Part shown: positions 42,609 to 52,011 of the stretch, piece by piece | Layout: each line of letters starts with the position of its first letter | How positions within the stretch are numbered: the stretch's first letter is position 1 | Assembly (NCBI RefSeq): GCF_000745835.1 | Contig: NZ_JQKB01000032.1 | Span: 1-64,000, forward strand | Direction of reading: 5' to 3' | From: Belnapia moabensis DSM 16746 | GTDB lineage: Bacteria; Pseudomonadota; Alphaproteobacteria; Acetobacterales; Acetobacteraceae | DNA: 64,000 nucleotides | Translations under genes and position numbers: made by a program | Notes under the pieces: generated by a model | What the model was told of the DNA's origin: nothing | Databases searched by the model: none | What the model saw: the letters and a program-made list of their open reading frames with translations, nothing else

Positions 42609-44996
42609 ATGAATGTCGTGACCCCGTTCGAAGGCATCGGCGCCAGCGTCAAGCGCAAGGAGGACCTGCGCTTCCTCTCAGGCCGTGGCCAATACACCGA
42701 TGACATCAACCGCCCCGGCCAGACCTATGCGGCCATCCTCCGCAGCCCGCATGCCCATGCGCGCATCACCTCCATCGACACCGCGGCAGCCGCGGCCATG
42801 CCGGGTGTGGTTGCCATCTTCACCGGGGCCGACATGCCCGACCTCGGGGGCATTCCCTGTGGTTGGCAGATCCACAACAAGGACGGCACGCCGATGGCGG
42901 AGCCGATGCACCCGGTGCTGGCCGTCGGCAAGGTGCGTTTCGTCGGCGATGCCGTCGCGGCGGTGATTGCCGAGACCCGGGCCCAGGCCAAGGACGCCGC
43001 CGAGGCCATCCAGGTCGAGTATGAGGTCCTGCCGGCCGTCGCCACCCTGGAAGCGGCGCTCGCCCCGGGCGCATCGCTGGTGCATGACGATGTCGCCGGC
43101 AATGTCTGCTACGACTGGCATATCGGCGACCGCACCGTGAACGAGGCAGCCTTCGCCAAGGCAGCCAAGGTGATCGAGTTCGAGCTGGTGAACAACCGGC
43201 TGGTGCCGAACGCGATGGAGCCCCGCGCGGCCATCGGCGACTACGACCCGACGACAGAGGACTACACACTCTACACCACCAGCCAAAATCCGCATGTGAT
43301 CCGGCTGCTGATGGGCGCCTTTGTCCTTCACCTGCCGGAGCACAAGCTGCGGGTGGTGGCGCCGGATGTGGGCGGCGGCTTCGGCTCCAAAATCTTCCAC
43401 TATGCCGAGGAGGCGATCGTCACCTGGGCCGCAGGCCGCGTGAAGCGGCCGGTGAAGTGGACGGCCGAGCGCACCGAGAGCTTCATCACCGACGCGCATG
43501 GGCGGGACCATGTAACCAAGGCGCGGCTGGCGATGGATGCCGACGGCAAATTCCTCGCCCTGCACGTCCAGACGCTCGCCAATATGGGCGCCTATCTCTC
43601 GACTTTCGCAACGAGTGTTCCGACCTATCTCTACGCGACGCTGCTGTCGGGCGTGTATGCCACCCCGACCGTCTATGCAGAGGTGAAGGCGGTCTTCACC
43701 AACACCGTCCCCGTCGATGCCTATCGCGGCGCCGGGCGGCCGGAGGCAACCTTCCTGCTGGAACGCCTCGTCGATGTGGCGGCGGCCGAGACGGGCATGG
43801 ACCGGGTCGAGATCCGCCGGCGCAATTTCATCCCCGCCGATGCCTTCCCCTACCAGACGCCGGTCGCGCTGCAATATGACAGCGGCGACTACCAGGCCAC
43901 GCTGGACCAGGCGCTGGAGGCGGCCGGCTGGGCCGGCTTCGAGGCCAGGCGGGCGGAGGCCAAGGCGCGCGGCAGGCTGCGCGGCATCGGCATCTCGACT
44001 TATGTCGAGGCCTGCGGCATCGCGCCCTCGGCGGTGGTGGGCTCGCTCGGGGCCAGGGCGGGGCTGTATGAGGTCGGCACGATCCGGGTGCATCCGACGG
44101 GCAGCGTCACCGTGCTGACGGGCACCCACAGCCACGGCCAGGGCCATGAGACGACCTTCGCCCAGCTCGTCACCGACCGGCTCGGCGTGCCGCTGGCACA
44201 GGTCGATGTGGTGCATGGCGACACCGCCAAGATTCCCTTCGGTATGGGCACCTATGGCAGCCGCAGCCTCGCGGTCGGTGGTTCGGCCATGGTGAAGGCG
44301 ATGGACAAGATCGTCGCCAAGGCGAAGCGGATCGCGGCGCATCTGATGGAAGCCTCGGTCGAGGATGTGGAGTTCGACCGCGGCACCTTCCGGGTCGCCG
44401 GCACGGACAAGACCAAGTCCTGGGCCGAGATCGCGCTCACCGCCTATGTGCCGCACAACTACCCGATCGAGGAGCTGGAGCCCGGCCTCGACGAGACCGC
44501 CTTCTACGACCCGAGAAACTTCACCTATCCCGGCGGCTGCCATATCTGCGAGGTGGAGATCGAGCCGGAGACGGGAATCACCACCGTGGTCAACTTCACC
44601 GCCGTCGACGATGTCGGGCGCGTCATCAACCCGATGATCGTCGAGGGGCAGGTGCAGGGCGGCGTGGCGCAGGGCATCGGCCAGGCGCTGCTCGAATCCT
44701 GCGTCTATGACAGCGAGGGGCAGCTCGTCTCGGCGAGCTTCATGGACTACCAGATGCCGCGGGCGAACGACCTGCCGATGGTGAGCGTCGCAACGCACAC
44801 TACCCTCTGCACCCACAACCCGCTCGGGGTGAAGGGCTGCGGCGAGGTGGGTGCTATTGGCTCGCCGCCGGCGGTGATCAACGCCGTCGTCGATGCGCTG
44901 AAGGAATACGGCGTCCGGCATATCGAGATGCCGGCGACGGCGGCGAAGATCTGGGGCATCATCAACGCAAGCCGGCCAGCCATGGCCGCGGAATGA
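42609..44996 (+). CDS. coxL: Form II CO dehydrogenase-like molybdenum large subunit (CoxL)
   Basis: 795 residues of the xanthine-oxidase family. Molybdopterin-site blocks [18 protein letters not shown] at about 371-380, and [11 protein letters not shown] are present, and the catalytic Glu region [17 protein letters not shown] lies near the end. The active-site loop reads AYRGAGR, the form II signature, rather than the AYxCSFR of true CO-oxidising form I enzymes. The physiological substrate is therefore uncertain; aldehydes or aromatic heterocycles are possible. GGGAGGCG precedes ATG 42609. Confidence 0.9.
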   Translation: MNVVTPFEGIGASVKRKEDLRFLSGRGQYTDDINRPGQTYAAILRSPHAHARITSIDTAAAAAMPGVVAIFTGADMPDLGGIPCGWQIHNKDGTPMAEPMHPVLAVGKVRFVGDAVAAVIAETRAQAKDAAEAIQVEYEVLPAVATLEAALAPGASLVHDDVAGNVCYDWHIGDRTVNEAAFAKAAKVIEFELVNNRLVPNAMEPRAAIGDYDPTTEDYTLYTTSQNPHVIRLLMGAFVLHLPEHKLRVVAPDVGGGFGSKIFHYAEEAIVTWAAGRVKRPVKWTAERTESFITDAHGRDHVTKARLAMDADGKFLALHVQTLANMGAYLSTFATSVPTYLYATLLSGVYATPTVYAEVKAVFTNTVPVDAYRGAGRPEATFLLERLVDVAAAETGMDRVEIRRRNFIPADAFPYQTPVALQYDSGDYQATLDQALEAAGWAGFEARRAEAKARGRLRGIGISTYVEACGIAPSAVVGSLGARAGLYEVGTIRVHPTGSVTVLTGTHSHGQGHETTFAQLVTDRLGVPLAQVDVVHGDTAKIPFGMGTYGSRSLAVGGSAMVKAMDKIVAKAKRIAAHLMEASVEDVEFDRGTFRVAGTDKTKSWAEIALTAYVPHNYPIEELEPGLDETAFYDPRNFTYPGGCHICEVEIEPETGITTVVNFTAVDDVGRVINPMIVEGQVQGGVAQGIGQALLESCVYDSEGQLVSASFMDYQMPRANDLPMVSVATHTTLCTHNPLGVKGCGEVGAIGSPPAVINAVVDALKEYGVRHIEMPATAAKIWGIINASRPAMAAE

Positions 44997-45011
44997 TCAG
45001 GGGATCGAGCG

Positions 45012-45806
45012 ATGTATGACTTCGAATACCACAAGCCCGGCTCGCTGGCGGATGCGGTGAAGCTGCTTTCGGCCGACCCCGATGCGCGGCCGATCTCGGG
45101 CGGCCAGACCCTGCTGCCGGCGCTGAAGCACCGGCTCAACAAGCCGACCTCCGTCGTTGACCTCTCCGGCATCGCCGAGCTGAGGGGGATCAAGCGGGAG
45201 GGCAACAAGCTCGTCATCGGCGCGCTTGCGAAGCATGTCGAGGTGGCGACCAGCCCCGAGGTGAAGGCGGCGATCCCGGCGCTGGCCCAGATGGCCGGCA
45301 CCATCGGCGATACCCAGGTGCGCAACCGCGGCACGATCGGCGGCAGCGTCGCCAACAACGACCCGGCGGCGGACTACCCCTCGGCGGTGCTCGGGCTGAA
45401 CGCGACCATCGTCACCGACAAGCGGCGCATCGCGGCGGATGACTTTTTCCAGGGCATGTTCACCACGGCGCTGGAGCCGGGCGAGCTGCTGGTGGCGATC
45501 GAGTTCCCGATCCCCGAGAAGGCCGGCTACGCCAAGATGCGCAACCCGGCCAGCCGCTACGTGATGGCCGGCGCCTTCGTCGCCAAGACCGGCGGCGCGG
45601 TGCGCGTCGCCATCAACGGCGCCGGCCCCGGCGTCTTCCGCCAGACGGAGATGGAGAAGGCTCTGACCGCGAACTGGTCGCCTGATGCGGTCGCCGGCGT
45701 GAAGCAGGATGCCGACGGGCTGAACAGCGACATCCACGGCAGCGCCGAGTACCGCGCCCACCTGGTCACGGTCATGGCCAAGCGTGCTGTCGCCAACGCG
45801 GGCTAA
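45012..45806 (+). CDS. coxM: CO dehydrogenase-like FAD-binding medium subunit (CoxM)
   Basis: 264 residues. FAD-binding motifs ARPISGGQTLLPALK near residue 28 and TIGGSVANNDPAADYP near 112 are intact, followed by the CoxM C-terminal domain (MRNPASRYVMAGAFVAK). It takes electrons from the small subunit and passes them to the quinone or cytochrome pool. A GGGGATCGAGCG ribosome site lies in the 15-bp gap after coxL. A strong terminator follows, so coxSLM forms a closed operon with no maturation genes. Confidence 0.9.
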   Translation: MYDFEYHKPGSLADAVKLLSADPDARPISGGQTLLPALKHRLNKPTSVVDLSGIAELRGIKREGNKLVIGALAKHVEVATSPEVKAAIPALAQMAGTIGDTQVRNRGTIGGSVANNDPAADYPSAVLGLNATIVTDKRRIAADDFFQGMFTTALEPGELLVAIEFPIPEKAGYAKMRNPASRYVMAGAFVAKTGGAVRVAINGAGPGVFRQTEMEKALTANWSPDAVAGVKQDADGLNSDIHGSAEYRAHLVTVMAKRAVANAG

Positions 45807-45830
45807 AACTCAGAACAATAGATGAGGGGT

Positions 45831-45866
45831 CCGGGGAGAATACCTTCTCCCCGGCCTTTCTTTTTT
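45831..45866 (+). terminator. Intrinsic terminator of coxSLM
   Basis: CCGGGGAGAA (45831-45840), loop TACC, TTCTCCCCGG (45845-45854), then CCTTTCTTTTTT. A textbook hairpin plus T-run 25 bp after the coxM stop. The last T is the first base of the convergent glycosidase stop codon. Confidence 0.93.
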
Positions 45867-47143
45867 CAGGCGGTAACCGGCAGCCGCAGGCAATGCCCCT
45901 GCTGCGCCAGCACCGGCCGCCAGCCCTCGATCAGCCGCTGATAGGCCCGCCCCACCGGCCGGATCTTGCGGTCGAGGTCGTAGAGCCCGCGGGGGTTCAC
46001 ATCGCCACGGCGCTCGCGCAGCGCGTGGGTCCAGTCGATCTGGTCGGTCAGCGAGTACCAGGTGAAGCCGAGGATGGGCACGCCGTCGCGGCGGAGGCGC
46101 ATCAGGCCCGACCACTGCTTCCACAGCCAGCGCTCGGCCTCGTCGCCGCGCGGGCCCTCGTCCATGTTGGTCTCGGTGTGCATGATCGGCAGGCCGTAGC
46201 GGGCGTGATAGTCGCGCGTCACGGTGTCGTAGCCGAAGACCTCGCCGGCCCAGCGGCTGTGGCCGTTGGAGCCGATGATGTGCTCGTTGGTCGCGTACCA
46301 GTCGTTGCCCATGATGCAGTGGCGCTTCAGCGCCGGGGCCGAGCGCTGGAAGAAGTGGTACTCCTCCCGCGTCATGCCGTTGTCCATCAGGTACTCGTAC
46401 ATCGAGGAGCAGACGCGGTGGCCGTAGTTGAGGTCGAGCGTCAGGAAGCGCTCGGCATTGCGGTGGTCGGCATGGACCAGCGAATCCGGGCACTCGGCAT
46501 GGAACTGCTCGGTCGATTCGGACTGGATGAAGATGGCATCCGGCCGCACCCGCACGATCGCCTGCATCGCCATGACATTGGCGCGGACGATGTTCTTGAT
46601 GGCGGTGACGTAGCTGCGGTCGTCGGTCCGCTGCTCGTTCCACCAGCCATACTTCGCCGAGAAGACGGCGGTGATGAACATCTCGTTCACCGGGGTGTAG
46701 AGCTGCACCCAGGGGAAGCGGCGGGCGAAGGCCTCGGCATAGGCGGCGAAGAGCTCCGGGAAATCCGGGTTCTGGAAGTCGCCAATCCAGTCGGGCACGC
46801 CGAAATGGCAGAGATCGACCACCGGCAGGATGCCAAGGCGGCGCACTTCCGCGAAGGTCTCGTCGGCGAAGGCCCAGTCATGCAGGCCGGGGCCGCGCAG
46901 GGAGGTGTGGAGCTGCGGGCCGTAGCGCAGCACGCCGCAGCCGATCTCCTTCACCAGGGCGAGGTCCTCGCGCCAGCGGTCGTAATGACCGCATTCGGCC
47001 ATCTGGTCGCGACGGATACGGCCGCCCTCGATCTTAGGGGCGCTGTTCTCGATGCCCGTGGCGAAGAGGAAGCCCTGTTCAGCGAGGCTATGCAGGCCGA
47101 GGGTGGCAGGCGTGGCGGGGCGGGTAGTCAGGGCGTCCAGCAT
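45866..47143 (-). CDS. GH1-like family glycosidase
   Basis: 425 residues of a (beta/alpha)8 glycosidase similar to family 1 beta-glucosidases: FLFATGIENSAPKI at the start, YGPQLHT, VDLCHFGVPDWIG, the acid/base segment LYTPVNEMFI (usual NEP is NEM here), and the nucleophile segment LPIMHTETNMDEG. WYSLTDQIDWTHAL is the aglycone-side block. Shorter and more divergent than classical BglA, so the substrate may be unusual. ATG 47143 is chosen because homology begins soon after; an in-frame extension to 47230 is possible. No signal peptide. Confidence 0.75.
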   Translation of the reverse strand: MLDALTTRPATPATLGLHSLAEQGFLFATGIENSAPKIEGGRIRRDQMAECGHYDRWREDLALVKEIGCGVLRYGPQLHTSLRGPGLHDWAFADETFAEVRRLGILPVVDLCHFGVPDWIGDFQNPDFPELFAAYAEAFARRFPWVQLYTPVNEMFITAVFSAKYGWWNEQRTDDRSYVTAIKNIVRANVMAMQAIVRVRPDAIFIQSESTEQFHAECPDSLVHADHRNAERFLTLDLNYGHRVCSSMYEYLMDNGMTREEYHFFQRSAPALKRHCIMGNDWYATNEHIIGSNGHSRWAGEVFGYDTVTRDYHARYGLPIMHTETNMDEGPRGDEAERWLWKQWSGLMRLRRDGVPILGFTWYSLTDQIDWTHALRERRGDVNPRGLYDLDRKIRPVGRAYQRLIEGWRPVLAQQGHCLRLPVTA

Positions 47144-47229
47144 GGCGGGTCCCACGAAAGCGTGATCTGGATAGTATTCAGTATTCCGTGAGCTACTGCA
47201 CATGAACTGCGTGTAATCTTTGCGTGGCA

Positions 47230-47241
47230 AGCGCTAGCGCT
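47230..47241. promoter_or_regulatory. Perfect 12-bp palindrome, LacI-type operator candidate
   Basis: AGCGCTAGCGCT in the 111-bp divergent gap between the glycosidase and HpxZ-like genes, within TGGCAAGCGCTAGCGCTGCA. LacI-family sugar regulators in alphaproteobacteria often bind sites centred on AGCGCT. It is 87 bp upstream of the glycosidase start and 13 bp before the rightward ATG. No LacI gene is in the window. Confidence 0.35.
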
Positions 47242-47254
47242 GCATCCTTGCCAC

Positions 47255-47656
47255 ATGCAGATCGACGACCCGGCGGTGATCGCCGAAGCCCGCGCCCTTT
47301 TCGACCGCTACGAAGCGGCCATCGCCGCCAACGATGCCGCTACGCTGGATGCCTGCTTCTGGGCCGATCCGCGCACGGTGCGCTTCGGCATCACGGAGAT
47401 CCTCTACGGGATCGGGGCGATCCGCGCCTTCCGCGCCAGCGTCGCACGCTGTGCGCCGCGGGCGATCCGCCGGGTCCATATCACCAGCTTCGGGCCGGAT
47501 GTCGCCTGCACCCACCTGGAGTACGAGCGCACCGACAGCGGCCTTATCGGCCGGGAGACGAAGATCATGGCCCGGGTGCCGGAACAGGGCTGGCGGGTCG
47601 TCTCCGCCCATGTCTCGCTGCTGGCCGCGGGCGACCCGGGGCGGGTGCAGCGATGA
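47255..47656 (+). CDS. HpxZ/AtzH-like protein (DUF3225, NTF2 fold)
   Basis: 133 residues of the SnoaL/NTF2-like fold: RALFDRYEAAIAANDAATLD, FWADPRTVRFGITEILYG, FRASVARC, HLEYERTDSGLIGRET and GWRVVSAHVSLL. This pattern matches the DUF3225 family, to which HpxZ of purine (oxalurate) breakdown and AtzH of cyanurate breakdown belong. Those are normally encoded beside an amidase; here the partner is an FAD amine/amino-acid oxidase that overlaps it by 4 bp (ATGA). The reaction is therefore unclear. No clear ribosome site precedes the ATG. Confidence 0.75.
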   Translation: MQIDDPAVIAEARALFDRYEAAIAANDAATLDACFWADPRTVRFGITEILYGIGAIRAFRASVARCAPRAIRRVHITSFGPDVACTHLEYERTDSGLIGRETKIMARVPEQGWRVVSAHVSLLAAGDPGRVQR

Positions 47657-48912
47657 CCCGGAGCGCCGTCATCGGCGCCGGCATCCTCGGCGCCTGCACG
47701 GCGCTGGAGCTGCTGCGGGCCGGGCATCAGGTGACGATCATCGAACCGGGGCCGCCGGGCGGCGAGCAGGCCGCCAGCTACGGCAATGGCTGCTGGCTAA
47801 GCCCGATGTCGGTCATCCCGCCCGCCGTGCCGGGACTCTGGCGGAAGGTGCCGGGCTTTCTGGCCGATCCGCTCGGGCCCCTCGCCATCCGCTGGGGCTA
47901 CTTTCCGAAGGTCCTGCCCTGGCTGGTGCGCTATCTCGCCTCCGGCTGGACCGAGGCGCGGGTGCTGAAGACGGCGCAGGCGCTGCGGAGCCTGCTGCAG
48001 GGCTCGCCTGCGCTGCATGCCGCTCTGGCGGAGGCGGCGGGCGTTGGTCACCTCATCGAGCGGCGGGGGCTGATGTACATCTACCCCTCCCGCGCCGAAT
48101 ACGAGGCGGAGGCGATGGCTTGGCGCATCCGCCGGCAGGTCGGCATCGACTGGATCGAGCTCTCCGCCGATGAGCTGCGCCAGCGCGAGCCGGAGCTCGA
48201 CCGCCGCTACGGCTTCGCCGCGCTGGTGGAGGAGGGCGGGCATTGCCGCGATCCGGGCGCCTATGTTGGAGCGCTGGTGGCGCTGGCCGAGGCGGAGGGC
48301 GCGCAGCGCGTCGAGGCCCGTGCGACCGGCTTCCGCATCGAGGCCGGCCGTCTGCGCGCGGTGCGGACGGAGGCGGGGGAGGTCGCGGCCGACCGCGCCG
48401 TCATCGCCGCCGGCGCTCATTCCCGCCCGCTTGCCGCCGCGGTGGGGGATGCCGTGCCGCTCGAGACCGAGCGCGGCTACCACGCGATGATCGAGGGCGC
48501 CGAGGCCGGGCCGCGCACGCCGCTGATGCCCTCCGACGGCAAGATGTCCGTCACCATGACGGCGCGCGGCCTGCGCTGCGCCGGCCAGGTGGAGATTGCC
48601 GGTATCGAGGCCGTGCCCAACTGGAAGCGCGCCGAGATCCTCCGCGACCACTTGCTCCGCAGCTTCCCCGGCCTGCCGCGCGACCTGCCGGCGGAGCGGG
48701 TGAAATTCTGGATGGGCCACCGCCCGAGCATGCCGGACGGGCTGCCCTGCCTCGGCCCCTCCCGGGCGACAAGCGATGTCGTGCACGCCTTCGGCCACGG
48801 CCATGTCGGCCTTGTCGCCGCGCCGCGCTCGGCCCGGTTGGTGGCGCAGATGCTGGCCGGGCAGCCGACGGAAATCGATGCGAAACCCTTCGACCCGCGC
48901 CGATTCGGATGA
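47653..48912 (+). CDS. FAD-dependent D-amino acid dehydrogenase-like oxidoreductase (DadA family)
   Basis: 419 residues of the DAO fold: the dinucleotide motif AVIGAGILGACTALELLRAG at residue 5, SYGNGCWLSP, RRGLMYIYPSRAEYEAEA, GGHCRDPGAYVGAL and the C-terminal FAD block GHGHVGLVAAP. DadA-type enzymes deaminate D-amino acids at the membrane and feed electrons to quinone. The YGNGCWLSPMSVIPPAVPG segment is typical of this group. It overlaps the HpxZ-like gene by 4 bp and is translationally coupled to it. Confidence 0.85.
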   Translation: MTRSAVIGAGILGACTALELLRAGHQVTIIEPGPPGGEQAASYGNGCWLSPMSVIPPAVPGLWRKVPGFLADPLGPLAIRWGYFPKVLPWLVRYLASGWTEARVLKTAQALRSLLQGSPALHAALAEAAGVGHLIERRGLMYIYPSRAEYEAEAMAWRIRRQVGIDWIELSADELRQREPELDRRYGFAALVEEGGHCRDPGAYVGALVALAEAEGAQRVEARATGFRIEAGRLRAVRTEAGEVAADRAVIAAGAHSRPLAAAVGDAVPLETERGYHAMIEGAEAGPRTPLMPSDGKMSVTMTARGLRCAGQVEIAGIEAVPNWKRAEILRDHLLRSFPGLPRDLPAERVKFWMGHRPSMPDGLPCLGPSRATSDVVHAFGHGHVGLVAAPRSARLVAQMLAGQPTEIDAKPFDPRRFG

Positions 48913-49009
48913 TTTCGTGCTCGCTTTGTCGCGGCGCGAATGCCATCCTTCGAGGTAGCGGTCCTGCACCTTCGTGGGCCGTTCGACCTAGATACGGATC
49001 AATCAGCAA

Positions 49010-49732
49010 GTGCCTTCCGACAGCGACATCCAGGGCGGCACCGGGCCCGTAGAGGCCCAGGTGAAATGGTACAACGCCCGCAAGGGGTTCGGCTTCGTGC
49101 TCGGCCCCGACGGACAGGACGTGTTCTTCCACGCCTCCGCCCTGACGGAGGCCGGGATCGAACCGCCTGACACGGGCGATACCCTGGTCTGCGAGATCGG
49201 CACGGATCGGCAGGGCCGCAGATTGGTCACGCGCATCACCGAGCGCCGGCTTGGCGATGGCGGCGGTGCGGCGGCAGCCGGCGCAGCCCGGCGCCCCTTC
49301 CGCGAGAGCGGCTTCGGCGATCGTCCGCCGCGGCGCGACTTCGGTGGCGGTGGCGGTGGCTTCGGCGACCGTCCGCCACGGCGCGACTTCGGCGGCGGCG
49401 GCTTCGGCGATCGTCCGCCGCGGCGCGATTTCGGCGCGGGCGGTGGCGGCTTCGGCGGCCCACGCGCAGGTTTCGGCGACCGTCCTCCGCGGCGCGATTT
49501 TGGCGACCGCGATGCGGGTGGGCCGACCTATGCGGTGAACGGCACCGTCAAGTGGTTCGACCAGGTGCGCGGCTTCGGCTTCGTCACCCCGGATGATGGC
49601 GGGCAGGATGTCTTCCTGCACTCCTCTGTGCTGCAGCGCGCCGGCAAGGCCGATGTGCAGCAGGGCGAGAAGGTCGCGCTCGATGTGCGGGACGGCCAGC
49701 GCGGGCGGCAGGCGGTCAGCCTGAAGGAATAA
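49010..49732 (+). CDS. Double cold-shock domain protein with an Arg/Pro/Gly repeat linker
   Basis: 240 residues from a GTG at 49010. Two complete cold-shock domains: the first at about 15-80 (AQVKWYNARKGFGFVLG, DVFFHASAL) and the second at about 175-238 (GTVKWFDQVRGFGFVTP, DVFLHSSVL). Both keep the RNP1 and RNP2 nucleic-acid-binding motifs. Between them, residues 95-165 repeat GFGDRPPRRDFGG four times, a low-complexity arginine/glycine linker like eukaryotic RGG boxes. Alphaproteobacteria often carry double-CSD proteins, but this linker is unusual. Probably an RNA chaperone. No Shine-Dalgarno sequence is visible, so the start is less certain. Confidence 0.85.
   Translation: MPSDSDIQGGTGPVEAQVKWYNARKGFGFVLGPDGQDVFFHASALTEAGIEPPDTGDTLVCEIGTDRQGRRLVTRITERRLGDGGGAAAAGAARRPFRESGFGDRPPRRDFGGGGGGFGDRPPRRDFGGGGFGDRPPRRDFGAGGGGFGGPRAGFGDRPPRRDFGDRDAGGPTYAVNGTVKWFDQVRGFGFVTPDDGGQDVFLHSSVLQRAGKADVQQGEKVALDVRDGQRGRQAVSLKE
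49313..49505 (+). repeat. In-frame tandem repeats in the cold-shock gene
   Basis: Four units of roughly 36-54 bp share the core TTCGGCGA(T/C)CGTCC(G/A)CC(G/A)CGGCGCGA (written with its variants) and are separated by GGC/GGT runs. They keep the reading frame. Such tracts change copy number easily, so the linker length may vary between strains. Confidence 0.8.
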
Positions 49733-49762
49733 GGCCCTCGCGCCTTGCGGCGTGACGGGTTG

Positions 49763-49804
49763 AAGGGGGTTCCGGCCGGAAGGCCGGGACCCCTTTCTCG
49801 TTTC
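49763..49804 (+). terminator. Terminator of the cold-shock gene
   Basis: A long stem formed by GAAGGGG and TTCCGGCC (49763-49777) with GGCCGGGACCCCTTTC (from 49782), 4-nt loop, then TTTCTCGTTT. About 30 bp past the stop. It also touches the stop of the convergent MFS gene at 49803. Confidence 0.7.
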
Positions 49805-51026
49805 AGGCCGCTGCCGGTCGTGCGGCGCCCGGCCGCCTGGGCAGGGCGGCCAGCATCTGGATCGTCCCGGCGACGAGGCCCATCCCGACCCCAAGCTTCC
49901 AGGCGAGGTCATAGGAGCCAAGCTGGTCGAAGATCAGCCCGCCGCCGAAGGCGCCGAGGAAGCTGCCGACCTGATGGCTGGTGAAGGCGAGGCCCTGCAC
50001 CATCGCCTGCCAGCGCAGCCCGAACATCTCCGCCGTCATGCCACCCACCAGCGGCGCCACGCCGAGCCAGAGGAAACCCATGAGGGAGGCAAAGATCAGC
50101 GTGCTCTCGGGCGTCGGCGGCACGGCGAAATACCAGGCGAGCACCAGCGAACGCATCAGGTAGATGCCGCCCAGCAGCGCCGGCTTCGACCAGCGCCCGC
50201 CGGCCCAGCCGAAGAACAGGCTGCCCAGCACGTTGAAGCCGCCGATCGCCGCCAGCGCCTCGGCCGCCAGCATCGGGTCCATGCCGCAAATCTGCAGGTA
50301 GGAGGGCAGGTGGGTGGTGAGGAAGACGAGCTGCAGGCCGCAGATGAAATAGGCCCCGGACATGACGAGGAAGGGCCCGTGCCGCATGGCGAGGCCGAAG
50401 GCGGCGCCAGCCGTCGTCGCATCGTCTCGCGCCGGCGGCAGCTTCACCTTGTCGACGCGCCCCGCCGCCCAGGCCGCGGGCAGCATGGCGAGGCCGAGCA
50501 GGAAGAAGCCGGCAACGCCGATGCGCCAGCCATAGCCAGCCGAGAGGATTTGCCCGATGGGTGCCGCGATCAGCGCCCCGAGCGAGCCGGCCGCCGAGAC
50601 AATGCCGAGCACCGTGCTGCGCAAGGCCGGCGAGACGGGACGGGAGGCAACCGAGAGCGCCATGCCCGAGGCGGTGCAGGCCAGCGCCAGGCCGATCAAC
50701 ACCCCCGCCCCGAGCGTCACCATGAGCGCCGAATGCGCCAAGCCGAGTAGCACCAGCCCGGCGAGATAGGCGAGCACACCCACCACCAGCACCGGGCGGA
50801 AACCGTGGCGCCCGGCGATCGCCCCGGCGAAGGGTTGCAGGAAGCCCCAGGCCAGGTTCTGCACCGCGACAGCCAGGGTGAATTGCGAGACGGCGATGCC
50901 GATATCCTGGACCGCCGGCTGCATGAAGAGGCCAAGGCTCTGCCGCAGCCCCATGGCGAGGCTCAGCAGGACCGAGGCGCCGATGAGGATGGGCGCGACG
51001 GGCCGCAGCGCGCGGAGGTCAGCCAT
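49803..51026 (-). CDS. MFS transporter
   Basis: 407 residues, 12 predicted helices. MFS signatures: IAGRHGFRPVLVVG after helix 2 (variant of the G-x-x-x-D-R-x-G-R loop) and FGWAGGRWSKPALLGG after helix 8. The N-terminal SLAMGLRQSLGLFMQPAVQD is shared with oxalate/formate-antiporter-like and NarK-like members. The substrate is unknown. Divergent from a LysR gene that probably regulates it. Confidence 0.85.
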   Translation of the reverse strand: MADLRALRPVAPILIGASVLLSLAMGLRQSLGLFMQPAVQDIGIAVSQFTLAVAVQNLAWGFLQPFAGAIAGRHGFRPVLVVGVLAYLAGLVLLGLAHSALMVTLGAGVLIGLALACTASGMALSVASRPVSPALRSTVLGIVSAAGSLGALIAAPIGQILSAGYGWRIGVAGFFLLGLAMLPAAWAAGRVDKVKLPPARDDATTAGAAFGLAMRHGPFLVMSGAYFICGLQLVFLTTHLPSYLQICGMDPMLAAEALAAIGGFNVLGSLFFGWAGGRWSKPALLGGIYLMRSLVLAWYFAVPPTPESTLIFASLMGFLWLGVAPLVGGMTAEMFGLRWQAMVQGLAFTSHQVGSFLGAFGGGLIFDQLGSYDLAWKLGVGMGLVAGTIQMLAALPRRPGAARPAAA

Positions 51027-51108
51027 GTCCGGTTTGTCCCCTGGAATTCTGGAATGTCAGCAGACGCCTTGGCGCGCGGCCCGTCCAACGAATAGTCTCC
51101 CTCGTGAG

Positions 51109-52011
51109 ATGAGCTGGAATCATGCGAGCCATGCGGGTTTCGGTGGGCTGCCGCTCGCCGCGCTGCGCGCCTTCGAGGCGGCGGCGCGTCATGGCAGCTT
51201 CCAGGCCGGGGCGGCGGAGATCGGGCTGACGCCCTCGGCCGTCAGTCATCATGTACGCGGGCTGGAAGCCGCGCTCGGCGTGCCGCTCTTCCGCCGCCTG
51301 CATCGCGGCGTGGCGCTGACGCCGACCGGGGCCAACCTGGCTGCCTCCCTTGCCGATGGGTTCGGCGCCATCGCCGCCGCCTATGCCGCGGCCCGGGCGC
51401 CGCGCGGGCCGCTCGCCGTCTCCGGCGCGCCGGTCTTCGCCGCGCGCTGGTTGCTGCCGGCGATGGACGCGCTGCGGCGCGAGGGGATCGAACTGCGGGT
51501 GGAACTCTCCAGCCGCGCGGCCGATCTGGAGAGCGGCGCCTGCGACGTCGCCATCCGCATGGGGCGGCGGCCGCCGGCGCATCTGGCCTCGGAGCGGCTG
51601 GCCTCGACCACTGCGGTGCTGCTCGCCTCCCCGGCGCGGATGTCGGGGCGCGCGGCGTTGACACCTGAGGAGATCGCCGAGGGGCCGCTGCTCGGCATCA
51701 AGCCTATGGCGGAGTTCTGGCCGCGGGTGCTGGCGCGGCTCGGCCTGCCGGAGGGGCCGCGCCAGCAGATTGTCTCCGATTCCATGGAGGCTGCGCTGCG
51801 CATGGCCGAGGGCGGCTTCGGCATCGGCTTCGCGCCGGAGGTGGCGGTGCAGGACCGCATCGCCGCCGGCACGCTCTGCCTGGCCTATCCGCGGCGCTTC
51901 GGCGGCAACGGGCAATACTACTGGTTCGTCACCGGGCCGGAGGCGGCGGCGCAACCCGCCATCCGCCGGCTGCGGGAGTGGCTGAAGGCGGCGCTTGCCT
52001 CAGCGGGGTAG
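51109..52011 (+). CDS. LysR family transcriptional regulator (GcvA-like)
   Basis: 300 residues. N-terminal winged helix: LRAFEAAARHGSFQAGAAEI, LTPSAVSHHVRGLEAALG and PLFRR. The effector domain keeps SRAADLESGACDVAIRMG, the GcvA-type pattern. ATG 51109 follows a weak site. The 82-bp gap to the divergent MFS gene has TGGAAT twice (GGAATTCTGGAAT), a possible LysR binding region. It overlaps the convergent lyase gene by 12 bp. Confidence 0.85.
   Translation: MSWNHASHAGFGGLPLAALRAFEAAARHGSFQAGAAEIGLTPSAVSHHVRGLEAALGVPLFRRLHRGVALTPTGANLAASLADGFGAIAAAYAAARAPRGPLAVSGAPVFAARWLLPAMDALRREGIELRVELSSRAADLESGACDVAIRMGRRPPAHLASERLASTTAVLLASPARMSGRAALTPEEIAEGPLLGIKPMAEFWPRVLARLGLPEGPRQQIVSDSMEAALRMAEGGFGIGFAPEVAVQDRIAAGTLCLAYPRRFGGNGQYYWFVTGPEAAAQPAIRRLREWLKAALASAG

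Noticed and set aside
49313-49505. Regular repeats that could suggest a CRISPR array
   Set aside because: They are in-frame, unequal in length, coding for GFGDRPPRRDF units inside a cold-shock protein, with no unique spacers.
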